A stretch of 64,000 bases of DNA, from assembly GCF_009604375.1 (NCBI RefSeq), contig NZ_WEGH01000003.1:1302001-1366000 (forward strand), written 5' to 3'. Each line of letters begins with the position of its first letter. Within the stretch, counting starts at the first letter, position 1. The notes beneath the pieces are model-generated. The model saw only the letters and a list, made by a program, of their open reading frames with translations, had not been told where the DNA came from and ran no database searches. The position numbers were made by a program, and so were the translations under genes. Shown here one piece after another: positions 1-8,823 of this stretch. The DNA is from Actinomadura macrotermitis. Lineage in GTDB: Bacteria; Actinomycetota; Actinomycetes; Streptosporangiales; Streptosporangiaceae.

Positions 1-839
1 ACCTCGTCCACGACCGCGCGGCCCTCGGCGGTGCGCACGGTCAGCCCGGCGACCTCCAGCTGGACCTCGTCGGTGACGGTCGACTCGCGCAGCTCCGGCG
101 TCGGCAGCTCCGAGCCGACCATCAGCTCGGCCAGCTGCGGCGCGGTGACGCCGGAGGCGGGCAGGCCGGTCGCCACGGTGGTGCCGCGCCGGATGACCGA
201 GATGGTGTCGGCGACCGACAGCACCTCGTCCAGCTTGTGCGAGATGAACAGCACCGTCAGGCCCTCGGCGCGCAGCTCGCGCAGGTTGGCGAACAGCTCC
301 TCGACCTCCTGCGGGACCAGCACCGCGGTCGGCTCGTCCAGGATGAGGATCTTGGCGCCCCGGTACAGGACCTTGAGGATCTCCACCCGCTGCCGGTCGC
401 CGACGCCGAGCCGCTCCACCAGCACGTCGGGGTCGACGCGCAGGCCGTACGCCTGCGACATCTCCCTGATCCGCGCGCGGGCCGCGGCGAAGTCGATCCG
501 GCCCAGCCGGGTCGGCTCCGCGCCGAGGATCACGTTCTCCAGCACGGTGAGGTTGTCGGCGAGCTTGAAGTGCTGGTGCACCATGCCGATGCCGCGGGCG
601 ATCGCGTCGGCGGGGCTGCGGAAGGAGACCTTCTGCCCGTCGATCTCGATCTCGCCCTCGTCCGGCCGCTGCATCCCGTAGAGGATCTTCATCAGCGTGG
701 ACTTGCCGGCGCCGTTCTCGCCGCACAGCGCGTGCACCTCGCCGCGCGCGATGACGAGGTCGATGTCGCGGTTGGCGACGACGCCGGGGAACCGCTTGGT
801 GATCGATGACAGCCGGACGGCCGGCACCTGGTCAGGCAC
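1..839 (-). CDS. ABC transporter ATP-binding protein, BMP/nucleoside-type (partial)
   Basis: This is the ATPase of a sugar/nucleoside-type ABC importer; the C-terminal part lies beyond the left edge. It starts with GTG at 839. The translation shows a Walker A (GENGAGKST), a Q-loop region (MVHQHFKL), LGVGDRQRVEIL in the signature position and a Walker B followed by LDEPTAVL. A second domain begins near the edge (LEVAGLTVRT), consistent with the double-ATPase layout of RbsA/YufO-like proteins. The BMP lipoprotein gene lies 108 bp upstream on the same strand, so the pair is a binding-protein-dependent importer. The permeases would be expected downstream, outside the window. The substrate, nucleosides or related compounds, is inferred from the family. 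Confidence 0.9.
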   Translation of the reverse strand, partial: MPDQVPAVRLSSITKRFPGVVANRDIDLVIARGEVHALCGENGAGKSTLMKILYGMQRPDEGEIEIDGQKVSFRSPADAIARGIGMVHQHFKLADNLTVLENVILGAEPTRLGRIDFAAARARIREMSQAYGLRVDPDVLVERLGVGDRQRVEILKVLYRGAKILILDEPTAVLVPQEVEELFANLRELRAEGLTVLFISHKLDEVLSVADTISVIRRGTTVATGLPASGVTAPQLAELMVGSELPTPELRESTVTDEVQLEVAGLTVRTAEGRAVVDE

Positions 840-947
840 GAGTGCCCTCCTGGATCGGGGTCGAGTGGAGCGTGCGGCGCGGCGCGCGGCCGGCGTCCCC
901 GGCCGCGGGGATCACCGGACGCGCGCCGCGCCGCGCCGGACCGCTCG

Positions 948-2000
948 TCAGGACGTCGGGACGGTGATCTTGCCGCTCGCGATGTCGGCCTTCAGCTCGT
1001 CCAGCTTCGCCTTGATGTCGTCGACCTTGCCGCCGGAGGTGGCGTAGCCGACGCCGTCGTTGGACAGGTCGTACTTCTTGGTGCCGGCCTTGAACGTGCC
1101 GTCCGACACCGACTTGACGAAGTCGAAGACCGCGACGTCCACGCGCTTCAGCATGGAGGTCAGGATCTGCTCCTTGGCCTCGGCGACGGCGGGCAGGTTG
1201 TACTGGTCGGAGTCGACGCCGATGGCCCACTTCTTGGCCGCGCCGACGGTCTTGATGACGCCGATGCCCGCGCCGCCGGCCGCGTGGAAGATCACGTCGG
1301 CGCCCGCGTCGAGCTGGCCCTTGGCGGCCTCGTTGCCGAGCGCGGGGTTCTTGAACCCGTCGAAGTTCGGCGGCTGGGTCAGGTACTTGGCCGGCAGCAC
1401 GGTGACGCCCGGCTTGGCCTTCTTGGCGCCCGCGGCGTACCCGGCGTAGAACTTGTGGATCAGCGGCACGTTCACGCCGCCGATGAAGCCGATCTTGCCG
1501 GACTTGGACTTCAGCGCCGCGGCCGCGCCCACCAGGAAGGAGCCCTGCTCCTCGGCGAAGCACGCGCCCTCGACGTTGGCGCCCTCGACCTTGCACTGGT
1601 CGGCGTCCACGACCAGGAACTTGGTGTTCGGGTACTCCTTGGCGATCTTGTTGACGGCGTTGGTGTAGGCGAAGCCGACGCCGATCACCGGGTTGTAGCC
1701 CTTGCCGGCCAGCAGCTTCAGCCGCGCCTCCTTGTCGGCGTCCGGCTCGTCGGGCTTGGCCGAGATCTCCTCGGTGGTGATGTTGAGGTCCTTCTTGGCC
1801 TTGTCCAGGCCCGCCGCGGCCGAGTCGTTGAACGACTGGTCGCCGCGGCCGCCGATGTCGAAGGCCAGGCCGACCTTGACGGTCTTCTTGCCGCCCTCGT
1901 CACTGCCGGAACTGCTCTTCTTGCCCCCGCAGCCGGAGGCCCCGAGCGACAGCGCGGCGCCCGTCAGCGTGACGAGCGAGATCTTGATTGCACGGCGCAC
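948..2000 (-). CDS. BMP family ABC transporter substrate-binding lipoprotein
   Basis: This 350-residue lipoprotein is the PnrA/Med-like substrate-binding component of the importer whose ATPase follows at 839. The chosen start is the GTG at 2000, because GGGAG lies just upstream and the protein then opens with a compact signal peptide (VRRAIKISLVTLTGAALSLG) and a lipobox ending GASGC. A longer reading from 2114 would place odd sequence before the signal. Family features include the FNDSAAAGLDKA segment, an ATP/nucleoside-fold IGVGFAYTNAV region, and IGFIGGVNVPL near the middle. A serine/lysine-rich linker follows the lipidated cysteine. It should be anchored to the outer face of the membrane. 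Purine or other nucleosides are the usual ligands in the family; the ligand here is unproven. Confidence 0.92.
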   Translation of the reverse strand: MRRAIKISLVTLTGAALSLGASGCGGKKSSSGSDEGGKKTVKVGLAFDIGGRGDQSFNDSAAAGLDKAKKDLNITTEEISAKPDEPDADKEARLKLLAGKGYNPVIGVGFAYTNAVNKIAKEYPNTKFLVVDADQCKVEGANVEGACFAEEQGSFLVGAAAALKSKSGKIGFIGGVNVPLIHKFYAGYAAGAKKAKPGVTVLPAKYLTQPPNFDGFKNPALGNEAAKGQLDAGADVIFHAAGGAGIGVIKTVGAAKKWAIGVDSDQYNLPAVAEAKEQILTSMLKRVDVAVFDFVKSVSDGTFKAGTKKYDLSNDGVGYATSGGKVDDIKAKLDELKADIASGKITVPTS

Positions 2001-2087
2001 GTGGCGCTCCCTTCGTTCCCCGCCCCAAGGCATGGCGGCCCCCTCCGGCCGCTGGAATCGATCGGAAGTTACCTCGTCAGTGACACA

Positions 2088-2144
2088 AAACGGTCCACAT
2101 GCACCGTTTCGCAACGCGTCCGTTAGCGTCCGTTACCAACGCGT
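2088..2144. promoter_or_regulatory. repeat cluster upstream of the BMP lipoprotein gene
   Basis: An inverted repeat AAACGGT-N8-ACCGTTT spans 2088-2109. Next to it GCGTCCGTTA is repeated head to tail at 2116 and 2126, and CAACGCGT occurs at 2112 and again at 2137. The cluster lies about 90-145 bp upstream of the lipoprotein start, where a regulator would be expected. The repeats are visible directly; the regulatory role is inferred. Confidence 0.4.
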
Positions 2145-2174
2145 AGTCATATCCCCGCAGGTCAGAAACGCGAA

Positions 2175-2200
2175 ACCGGCCGGTCCGCGGACCGGCCGGT
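2175..2200 (-). terminator. perfect 26-bp palindrome after the M20 amidohydrolase gene
   Basis: Two 13-base arms (left arm ACCGGCCGGTCCG) are perfectly complementary, with no spare loop bases. The palindrome lies 30 bp beyond the amidohydrolase stop codon and would form a very stable RNA hairpin. No U-tract follows, which is usual in high-GC actinomycetes. Confidence 0.55.
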
Positions 2201-2229
2201 CACCCGGCGTGACGACGCCGCGCGGCAGG

Positions 2230-3690
2230 TCACGCCAGGGAGGCGTCCTGCACCGGCTCGGCGTCGCCGGGCCGGCGGCCGTCCCACAGCGCGGTGAGCG
2301 CGGTGGCGGTCAGCACCCGGACGCCGACCGCGATGCAGCTCTCGTCCACGTCGAAGTCGCCGCGGTGCAGGTCGTACTCGACGGCGGAGCCGGGCGTGCG
2401 CACGCCGAGCCGCGCCAACGCGCCCGGCACCGACTCCAGGTACCAGCCGAAGTCCTCGCCGCCGAGGCTCTGCGGGGTCGGCACCGCGCCGTCCTCGCCG
2501 AGCACCTGCGCCGCCGCGTCGCGGAACATCTGCACGCTGGCCGCCTCGTTGACGGTCGGCGGGACGCCGCGCACGTAGTCCAGCGTCGCCTCCACCTCGT
2601 AGGCCGAGGCCACCGACGCCAGCAGCGACTTCATCATCTCCGGCGCGCGGTGCCAGGCCTCGTCGTCCAGGCAGCGCACGGTGCCCTCGGCCACCCCGTC
2701 GTCGGGGATGGCGTTGGCGACCGACCCGGCCGACACCCGGCCCCACACCAGCGACAGGCTGGAGCGCGGGTCCACCCGGCGCGACAGGGCCGCCGGCAGC
2801 TCGGTGACGATCTTGGCCAGGGCGTAGACGAGGTCGGCGGTCAGGTGCGGGCGGGCGGTGTGCCCGCCGGGCCCGGTCACCTTCACGTACACCTTGTCGC
2901 AGGCCGCGGTGATCGGCCCGGTGCGCAGGCCGAGCCCGCCCACCTCCACCCGCGGGTCGCAGTGCAGCGCGAACGCGCGGTCCACGCCGACCAGCCCGCC
3001 GGCCGCGATCACGTCCAGCGCGCCGCCGGGGGTCTCCTCGGCCGGCTGGAACAGCAGCCGCACCCGGCCCGGCAGCAGCCCCGCCTCGGCCTGCTGGGCC
3101 AGGAACAGGCCCGCGCCGAGCACCATCGTGGTGTGCACGTCGTGGCCGCACGCGTGCGCGACGCCCGGCACCGTGGACCGGTAGGGCACGCCCTCCTTCT
3201 CGTCCTGCAGCGGCAGCGCGTCGATGTCGGCGCGCAGCGCGACGGTGTGGCCGTCCTCGGGCCCGATGTCGCAGAACAGGCCGGTGCCGCCCGGCAGCAC
3301 CTGCGGCTTCAGCCCCGCCGCCACCAGCGCGTCGACGATCCGGCCGGTGGTGCGGTACTCGGCGTAGCCGAGCTCGGGGTGCATGTGCAGGTCGCGGCGG
3401 AAGCCGATCAGGCGTTCCTCGTGACGCGCGAGGAACGCGTCGAGCTGCGGCTGCAGCGCCGCGCCCGCGGGCTCGCCGGCCCGGGGCGCGGGCGCCCCGC
3501 CGGCCTCGGCCTCGAGAGCCGCTGGTTCAAGGCCGGGCATCACCCCGGGTCCTGGATGGGTCATGTGCGCCCCCTGCGCGAGGGCGGAGCCGAACGGCGC
3601 CCGCCCGCTGGTCTGGTCGTTGCCTGGTTCGCCGGGCTCCGGCGAACCGCCGCTTCCCGCCGGCTCGGCGGGCCCCTCAGCGCCCGCCAT
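2230..3690 (-). CDS. M20 family amidohydrolase/peptidase
   Basis: This is a metal-dependent amidohydrolase of the M20D (IAA-amino acid hydrolase / N-acyl-amino-acid deacylase) type. The conserved domain starts about residue 85 with FRRDLHMHPELGY. It has ADIDALP, the metal-binding HACGHDVHTTMVLGAG segment, the PAEETPGGA glutamate pair, and a lid domain beginning CDKVYVKVTGPGGHTARPH. The first 42 residues are Gly/Pro/Ser-rich. Two starts are plausible: ATG at 3690 behind GGGGAGG, overlapping the upstream gene by 14 bp, and ATG at 3564 behind AGGGGG. The longer one keeps a GC-rich third position, so it is given here. Translation is probably coupled to the upstream YbdK-type ligase. The substrate cannot be told from sequence. 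Confidence 0.88.
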   Translation of the reverse strand: MAGAEGPAEPAGSGGSPEPGEPGNDQTSGRAPFGSALAQGAHMTHPGPGVMPGLEPAALEAEAGGAPAPRAGEPAGAALQPQLDAFLARHEERLIGFRRDLHMHPELGYAEYRTTGRIVDALVAAGLKPQVLPGGTGLFCDIGPEDGHTVALRADIDALPLQDEKEGVPYRSTVPGVAHACGHDVHTTMVLGAGLFLAQQAEAGLLPGRVRLLFQPAEETPGGALDVIAAGGLVGVDRAFALHCDPRVEVGGLGLRTGPITAACDKVYVKVTGPGGHTARPHLTADLVYALAKIVTELPAALSRRVDPRSSLSLVWGRVSAGSVANAIPDDGVAEGTVRCLDDEAWHRAPEMMKSLLASVASAYEVEATLDYVRGVPPTVNEAASVQMFRDAAAQVLGEDGAVPTPQSLGGEDFGWYLESVPGALARLGVRTPGSAVEYDLHRGDFDVDESCIAVGVRVLTATALTALWDGRRPGDAEPVQDASLA

Positions 3691-4849
3691 GGGCGGCCTC
3701 CCCGAAGGTGACGAAGCGGTCCTGCGCGAGCTCGGTGATCGCCGCGTCGATCACGTCCTCCAAGCTGCCGCCCTCGGCGCGGATCGCGCGCTGGCGTTCG
3801 TAGGGGGCCCCGTGTTCCAGGACCTCCCCGGCCACCTTCAGCTCCTCGGCGCAGCCGAGCCGGTCGGCGACCGGCTCCAGCTCGCGGACCAGCTCGTACA
3901 CCTCGTCCCGGAGCGGCGCGGTGCGCCCGGTGTCGTCGGTGATGACGACGGCGTCGAGCCCGTACCTGGTGGCGCGCCACTTGTTGTCGCGCACCACCCA
4001 GGCGGCCGGCCGGGGCAGCGTGTACCCGCGGTCCAGCTGCTGGTCGAACAGCGTCACCAGGCTCTGGCAGAGCGCGGCGGCCATGCCGACCTCGCGCAGG
4101 GTGGGGATGCCGTCGAACATCCGGATCTCGACGGTGCCGAAGTCCGGGTGCGGGCGGATGTCCCACCACACCTCCTTGATGCTGCGGATCGTGCCGGCCC
4201 GCAGCAGGGTGGCCATGTACTCCTCGAACGCCGCCCAGTCGTCCAGCGAGTGCGGCGGGCCGGCCGTCGGGAGCTGGCCGAACACCACCGCCCGGCTGGA
4301 CGCCAGGCCCGTGTCGGCGCCGCTCCAGAACGGGCTGGAGGCGGTCAGCGCGAGGAAGTGCGGCAGGTAGGCCGACAGGGCGTTGACGATGGGGATCGCC
4401 TTGTCTGCGCCGGTCACCCCGACGTGCACGTGCACGCCGAACGTCTGGATGCGCCGGGCCAGCCACTGCATCTGCTCGACCAGCTCGGCGTAGCGGCGCA
4501 TGGGCGCCATCACCGCGTCGCGCCAGTCGCTGATCGGGTGGGTGCCGATGCACGCCAGCGTCGTCTCGCGGGCGGCGGCGGCGGTGCGCAGCTCGGCCAG
4601 CGTCGCGGCCAGGTCGTCCTTGGCCTCGCCGACCGTGTGGCAGATGCCGGTGACGATCTCGACCGTCGACTCCATCAGCTCGTGCCGGATCCGCGGGTTG
4701 TCGCCGCCCTCGCTGAGCGACGGCAGCGCGGCCAGCACCTCGCGCGCGTCCTGCCGCAGGTGCCTGGTGCGCTCGTCGACGAGCTGGAGCTCCCACTCGA
4801 CGCCGAGCGTCGCGCCGCGAGATGGGTTGAAGTCAATGGCCACGGCCAA
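3677..4849 (-). CDS. YbdK-type carboxylate-amine ligase (GCS2 family)
   Basis: The protein has 390 residues and belongs to the glutamate-cysteine ligase 2 / YbdK family, ATP-dependent enzymes that join a carboxylate to an amine, classically gamma-glutamylcysteine. It opens with the family's TLGVEWELQLVD, followed by IRHELMESTVEIVTG, a FGVHVHVGV strand and IKEVWWDIRPHPDFGTVEIRMFD. Length and motif order are normal. In actinomycetes several paralogues exist and many do not make gamma-glutamylcysteine, so the substrate is left open. It is the first gene of a two-gene unit with the M20 amidohydrolase, which suggests that an amide is made and hydrolysed in one small pathway; that link is inference. 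Confidence 0.9.
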   Translation of the reverse strand: MAVAIDFNPSRGATLGVEWELQLVDERTRHLRQDAREVLAALPSLSEGGDNPRIRHELMESTVEIVTGICHTVGEAKDDLAATLAELRTAAAARETTLACIGTHPISDWRDAVMAPMRRYAELVEQMQWLARRIQTFGVHVHVGVTGADKAIPIVNALSAYLPHFLALTASSPFWSGADTGLASSRAVVFGQLPTAGPPHSLDDWAAFEEYMATLLRAGTIRSIKEVWWDIRPHPDFGTVEIRMFDGIPTLREVGMAAALCQSLVTLFDQQLDRGYTLPRPAAWVVRDNKWRATRYGLDAVVITDDTGRTAPLRDEVYELVRELEPVADRLGCAEELKVAGEVLEHGAPYERQRAIRAEGGSLEDVIDAAITELAQDRFVTFGEAAHGGR

Positions 4850-5334
4850 CCTCCGTCCGCAATCCTTCCAGGTCGATGCCTGGCACGTGGGGCGATTCGG
4901 CCAGCGGGTCCCTAAGCCTGGACAAACGCCGGTTCAGGCGCCGTCCCCTGTCCCCATCATGCCGTCCGGCGTCCGCCGCGCCGCGAGATTGCATGCCCTT
5001 GAAGGATCATTTGACTCGCACGGACCGGTAACGATCATTTTCGGCCATCGGTTCCGGTCACCGGGTGTCATTTCCCAGTCATCCGAAATGACCAGCGTCC
5101 GGTGGTCATCCCGGCGGCCGCGCCGATCGGCGGCGGCTCCGTCGCGCCGGCCGGCCGGCGGGCGGATTCCGGCAGGCGCCACGACCAGTGTACCGAGGCC
5201 GGCGCCGGCCCGCCCTTCCGGTGCGCCCGGGCCGGGCGGCCGCGGCGGCCCGGCCCGGCCCCCTTAACGGACAAATCAGACACCGGGGGCGCGGGTTCCG
5301 ATGTCATGAATGGGTCGCCTACTCTTCGGGAATC
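4850..5334. other. 485-bp divergent intergenic region
   Basis: No convincing gene is seen. It separates the minus-strand ligase gene from the plus-strand carboxypeptidase gene and should hold both promoters. Around 4998-5095 it is distinctly less GC-rich than its surroundings and carries an inverted repeat at 5067-5092. Confidence 0.5.
5067..5092. promoter_or_regulatory. inverted repeat GTCATTTC-N10-GAAATGAC
   Basis: Two perfect 8-base arms at 5067-5074 and 5085-5092 are separated by 10 bases, in the relatively AT-rich part of the divergent region between the ligase and carboxypeptidase genes. It could be an operator or leader hairpin. Only the symmetry is seen. Confidence 0.35.
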
Positions 5335-6678
5335 ATGACCCGTGCGCGCAGGGGCGCGGCGGCCGGAGTGAGGGGTGCGGGGAGCTTGCGACCAGAACGA
5401 CACCGGGCACGGCCGGGGGCCGTCCGCCGTACCGCCGCCCTGCTCGCCGTGCCGGCGCTCGCGACGACCGCCGTGCTGCCCGCCACGCCCGCGCTGGCCG
5501 GGCCGCGGCACCACGTCCCGGGGCCGGTCGGCGGTCCGCAGCTGGCCGGCAAGGGCATCGTGGTCAACGGCGCGCCCGGGGTGAAGGCGCCGCCGAACAT
5601 CAAGGCGTCCTCCTACCTGATCGCCGACATGGACACCGGCGAGGTGCTGGCCGCCAAGGACGCGCACGGGCAGTACCTGCCCGCCAGCACGCTGAAGACG
5701 CTGACCGCGCTCACCCTGGTGCCCAAGCTGGACCCCAACCGGCTGGTGCGGCCCTCCCAGGCGGCCTGCGACGTCGAGGGCACCAAGGTCGGCATGACGC
5801 CGAAGATGCAGTACAAGGTGTCGGACCTGTTCCACGCGCTGATGATGATGTCGGCCAACGACGCCGCCGTCACGCTCGCCGAGGCCGACGGCGGGGTGCA
5901 CAAGACCCTCGCCGACATGAACGCCGAGGCCAAGCGGATCAACGCCCGCGACACCCTGGCCGGGTCCCCCAACGGGCTGGACGTCGACCTCAAGCTGAAC
6001 ATCCGGACGCAGCACACCTCGTCCTACGACCTGGCGCTGATCCTGCGCGAGGGGCTGAAGAACCCCGACTTCCGCAAGTACGTCGCCACCATCGACTTCC
6101 CCTTCCCCGCGCCGCCCACCAAGCAGGAGCGCAAGAAGGGCAAGAAGGTCGGCGGCTACCCGATCCACACCCACAACCGGATGCTGCCGGGCCAGCCGCA
6201 CGCCTACGCGGGGATGATCGGCGGCAAGAACGGCTACACCGTCGCCGCCGGGCAGACCTTCGTCGCCGCCGCCCGGCGCGGCGGGCACACGATCATCATC
6301 TCGCTGATGCGCGCCGACCAGCCGCCGTCGCCGTACGCGGCCAAGCTGCTGGACTGGGGCTTCGCGGCGCGCGGCAAGGTCAAGCCGGTCGGCACGCTGG
6401 TCGCGCCCGGCGACGAGGCGTCCCGCAAGGACGGCAAGGACGACGGCCACGGCCTGCTGCCGGGCGGCCCGCTGGGCAAGAAGGACGCGGGCGGCATGTG
6501 GCTGATCGGCGGCGGCGCGGCCGGCGTGCTGCTGGCGATCGTCGCGCTGTTCCTGGTGCTGCGCCGCCGCCGGCCCGCCGCGCGGCCGCCGGCCCCCGAG
6601 ATGCCCGAGGTGCACGGGGCCCACGCAGTGCGCACGGCCCCGGAGGCGCCGCCGGCGGACGCCGAGGACCGTCCGTAA
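5335..6678 (+). CDS. D-alanyl-D-alanine carboxypeptidase (DacA/DacD-like, S11)
   Basis: This 447-residue penicillin-binding protein trims pentapeptides in the cell wall. The ATG at 5335 is followed by an arginine-rich stretch and a hydrophobic signal segment (about residues 33-55) ending TPALAGP. The S11 catalytic motifs are in order: S-T-L-K (118-121), S-A-N (173-175) and K-N-G (298-300) in place of the usual KTG. A basic linker follows near 264-271. The C-terminus has a transmembrane segment (about 383-405), a run of arginines and a proline-rich cytoplasmic tail, so it is a membrane-anchored enzyme facing outward. Dac genes often sit near trpS and YihY in actinomycetes, as here. KNG is a conservative variant and probably active. 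Confidence 0.93.
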   Translation: MTRARRGAAAGVRGAGSLRPERHRARPGAVRRTAALLAVPALATTAVLPATPALAGPRHHVPGPVGGPQLAGKGIVVNGAPGVKAPPNIKASSYLIADMDTGEVLAAKDAHGQYLPASTLKTLTALTLVPKLDPNRLVRPSQAACDVEGTKVGMTPKMQYKVSDLFHALMMMSANDAAVTLAEADGGVHKTLADMNAEAKRINARDTLAGSPNGLDVDLKLNIRTQHTSSYDLALILREGLKNPDFRKYVATIDFPFPAPPTKQERKKGKKVGGYPIHTHNRMLPGQPHAYAGMIGGKNGYTVAAGQTFVAAARRGGHTIIISLMRADQPPSPYAAKLLDWGFAARGKVKPVGTLVAPGDEASRKDGKDDGHGLLPGGPLGKKDAGGMWLIGGGAAGVLLAIVALFLVLRRRRPAARPPAPEMPEVHGAHAVRTAPEAPPADAEDRP

Positions 6679-6783
6679 GGGAGCCGCCGCTGGCCTCGGC
6701 GCGGACCCCGGCATACCCTCGCGAGTGGTGCCGGTCACCGCGTCGCCGCCGGACGGCGGGCCGGCGCCACGGGAGGAGGTCCC

Positions 6784-7200
6784 GTGAACCCCGCACCCGC
6801 CCGCCCGTCCGTCGAGCACCCCAACACCTCCCTGCTGTGGGAGGGGTACACCGCCTTCGCCAAGGGCGACATGGACCTGATCCGCGCCCTGCTCGCCGAC
6901 GACGTGGTGCACCGGGTGCCGGGCCGGGGCCCGCTCTGCGGCGTGTACCGCACCGCCGCGGAGGTCCTCGGGTTCTACGTCCGGCTGTTCGAGCTGTCGG
7001 GCGGGACGTTCCGCACCGAGCCGTACGCGGTGATGGCGGGCGACGACCACGGCGTCGCGCTCGTGCACACCCGCGCCGCCCGCCCCGGCAAGGTGCTGGA
7101 CGGCCGCGCGGTGGACGTCTTCCGCATCCGCGACGGCCGCATCACCGAGATCCGCTCGATCGCCGAGGACCAGTACGCCGACGACGCGTTCTGGTCCTGA
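6784..7200 (+). CDS. NTF2-like / SnoaL-like domain protein
   Basis: This is a 138-residue protein of the nuclear transport factor 2 fold. The GTG start at 6784 has a strong GGGAGGAGG just upstream. The pattern is typical: an N-terminal helix (LLWEGYTAFAKGDMDLIRALL), VVHRVPGRGPLCGVYRTAAEVLGFY, central strands, and VDVFRIRDGRITEIRSIAED at the end. Such domains serve as small hydrolases, cyclases, isomerases or ligand binders, and the sequence does not decide between them. It lies between the carboxypeptidase and the convergent YihY gene and is probably expressed on its own. Confidence 0.85.
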   Translation: MNPAPARPSVEHPNTSLLWEGYTAFAKGDMDLIRALLADDVVHRVPGRGPLCGVYRTAAEVLGFYVRLFELSGGTFRTEPYAVMAGDDHGVALVHTRAARPGKVLDGRAVDVFRIRDGRITEIRSIAEDQYADDAFWS

Positions 7201-7216
7201 GCCCGGCCCGGAGCGC

Positions 7217-8221
7217 TCAGGCCGTGCCGACGGCGGTGGCGCCGGTGCCCGGGGCCTGCTCCGGCGCGGCCTCGTCGGCCTTCAGCACGACGCTGCGGGT
7301 GGCCGTCCAGGCCGCGACGTACAGCATGAACCGCGAGACGATGTTGATCCACACCATCAGCCCGACCAGCACCGCGAACGAGGCGTAGACCGGGTTCTGG
7401 GTGGTGCGGGCCAGCAGCAGGGTGGCGACCTGCTTCAGCAGCTCGAAACCGACGCCGCCGAGCAGCGCCCCCTTGATGATCCGCCGCCACGGCGCGCGAG
7501 TGCCCGACAGCCGGGTGAACAGCACCAGGAAGATGATCGTGTCGAAGGTGCCCGCGACGGCCAGCGACAGCAGCCAGAGGCCCGTACCGGCACCGGGAAC
7601 GTCGGCCATCCCGAACCAGCCGAGCACGGTGTGGGTGGCCTGCCCGGCCAGGCTGGACACCGCGACGCTCATCATCAGCATGCCACCGAGGAAGGCCAGC
7701 ACCCCGGCGTCCCAGAGCTTCAGCACGAAGAAGTTGCCCTCGGGGGTCGGCTCGTTGCCCCAGATGTCGCGCAGCGACTCGCGCAGCACCTGCACCCAGC
7801 CGAGCCCGGTGATCAGCAGGCCGGCCAGGCCGATCAGCCCGGCCGTCCCCTTGGACTGGGCGATCTGGTCGACCTGCAGCTTGTCCGACAGCCCCGGCAG
7901 GATCGACGCGACCGCCTCGACGAAGTAGCCACGGGCCTGCCGGCTCACCCCGACCAGGTAGCCGAGCAGCGAGTAGGCGAGCGCGAGCAGCGGGAAGAAC
8001 GACAGGAAGCCGTAGCAGGTGAGCGCGGCGGCGAGGCGGTCGCCGCGCCGGTCCTGGTAGCGGACGTAGGCGCGGGCCAGATGGTCGAACCAGCGCCAGC
8101 GCGCCCGCGCGGCGCGCAGCACGCCCTTGCCCGCGTCGGTGGCGTCCTCGATCCGGTGCTGGACCTTGCTGATCACCTCGGGCATGTACGGACCGTACCC
8201 GGACGGGGACGGGCGATGCAC
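7217..8221 (-). CDS. YihY/BrkB family inner membrane protein
   Basis: This protein of 334 residues (322 from the alternative ATG at 8185) has six predicted membrane segments, preceded by a basic cytoplasmic region (ARARWRWFDHLARAYVRYQDRRGDRLAAALTCYGF, read in parts) characteristic of YihY/BrkB. The family motif around DIWGNEPTPEGNF lies in the middle. The longer start has AAGGG five bases upstream, which decided the choice. It is the third gene of a tightly spaced minus-strand unit with trpS and the 2H phosphoesterase gene (26-bp gap). The family was once called ribonuclease BN in error. A transporter or envelope role is assumed and its function is unknown. Confidence 0.9.
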   Translation of the reverse strand: MHRPSPSGYGPYMPEVISKVQHRIEDATDAGKGVLRAARARWRWFDHLARAYVRYQDRRGDRLAAALTCYGFLSFFPLLALAYSLLGYLVGVSRQARGYFVEAVASILPGLSDKLQVDQIAQSKGTAGLIGLAGLLITGLGWVQVLRESLRDIWGNEPTPEGNFFVLKLWDAGVLAFLGGMLMMSVAVSSLAGQATHTVLGWFGMADVPGAGTGLWLLSLAVAGTFDTIIFLVLFTRLSGTRAPWRRIIKGALLGGVGFELLKQVATLLLARTTQNPVYASFAVLVGLMVWINIVSRFMLYVAAWTATRSVVLKADEAAPEQAPGTGATAVGTA

Positions 8222-8247
8222 ACCCTTGCCCGCACGCCCGCGGGCCG

Positions 8248-8823
8248 CTACCCGGCGGCCGCGAAGGCGAACTCGCTGCGCGGCCGCCAGACCCCGTCCC
8301 GGCCGTGCTCGTACAGCGAGAACCCGCGCACCTCGAAGTCCGCCCGGTACCCGGCCAGCTCCTTGAACGCCCGGTCCATGAGCTCGTCGGCCAGGTGGTG
8401 GGCGACGGTGACGTGCGGGTGGTAGGGGAAGCGCAGCTCGCGGGCGAGCGGCCCCGACAGGACGCGCTCCTGCAGCCGCTCGCAGTCGCCGATCCCGTCG
8501 GCGAGGGCCACGAACACCACCGGCGACACCGGCCGGAACGTTCCGGTGCCGCGCAGCCTGATCCAGAACGGCCGCTCGGTGCCGGCGACCGCGGTCAGGT
8601 GGTGCTCGACGCCCGGCAGCGCGTCGTCGCCGACCTCGGTGGGCGGCAGCAGCGTGATGTGCGTCGGGATGGCCGCCGCCAGCGGGTCCCCGAACGACTC
8701 GCGGGTGCGCTGCAGCCAGCCGCCGAACGGCTCGGGGACCTGCACGGCCACCCCGATCGTGCGCGAGCCGGCGGGCGCTCGCGCGCCCGCGGCCCCCGTC
8801 GCGTCCGCTCGGTCAGCGGCCAC
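8248..8823 (-). CDS. 2'-5' RNA ligase / 2H phosphoesterase family protein
   Basis: This 191-residue protein carries the two HxT motifs that define 2H phosphoesterases: HIT at about 55-57 (in IPTHITLLPP) and HVT at about 137-139 (in YHPHVTVAHH). Members open or close 2'-3' or 2'-5' cyclic phosphates on RNA or nucleotides, and the substrate here is unknown. The first 20 residues are Ala/Gly-rich. The gene overlaps the end of trpS by 11 bp and is followed closely by the YihY gene, so it is very likely co-transcribed with the synthetase. That arrangement is common in actinomycetes and may link RNA repair to tRNA charging. Confidence 0.9.
   Translation of the reverse strand: MAADRADATGAAGARAPAGSRTIGVAVQVPEPFGGWLQRTRESFGDPLAAAIPTHITLLPPTEVGDDALPGVEHHLTAVAGTERPFWIRLRGTGTFRPVSPVVFVALADGIGDCERLQERVLSGPLARELRFPYHPHVTVAHHLADELMDRAFKELAGYRADFEVRGFSLYEHGRDGVWRPRSEFAFAAAG

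Noticed and set aside
4934..5182. 82-codon minus-strand frame in the ligase/carboxypeptidase intergenic region
   Set aside because: No ribosome-binding site, domain or codon bias supports it.
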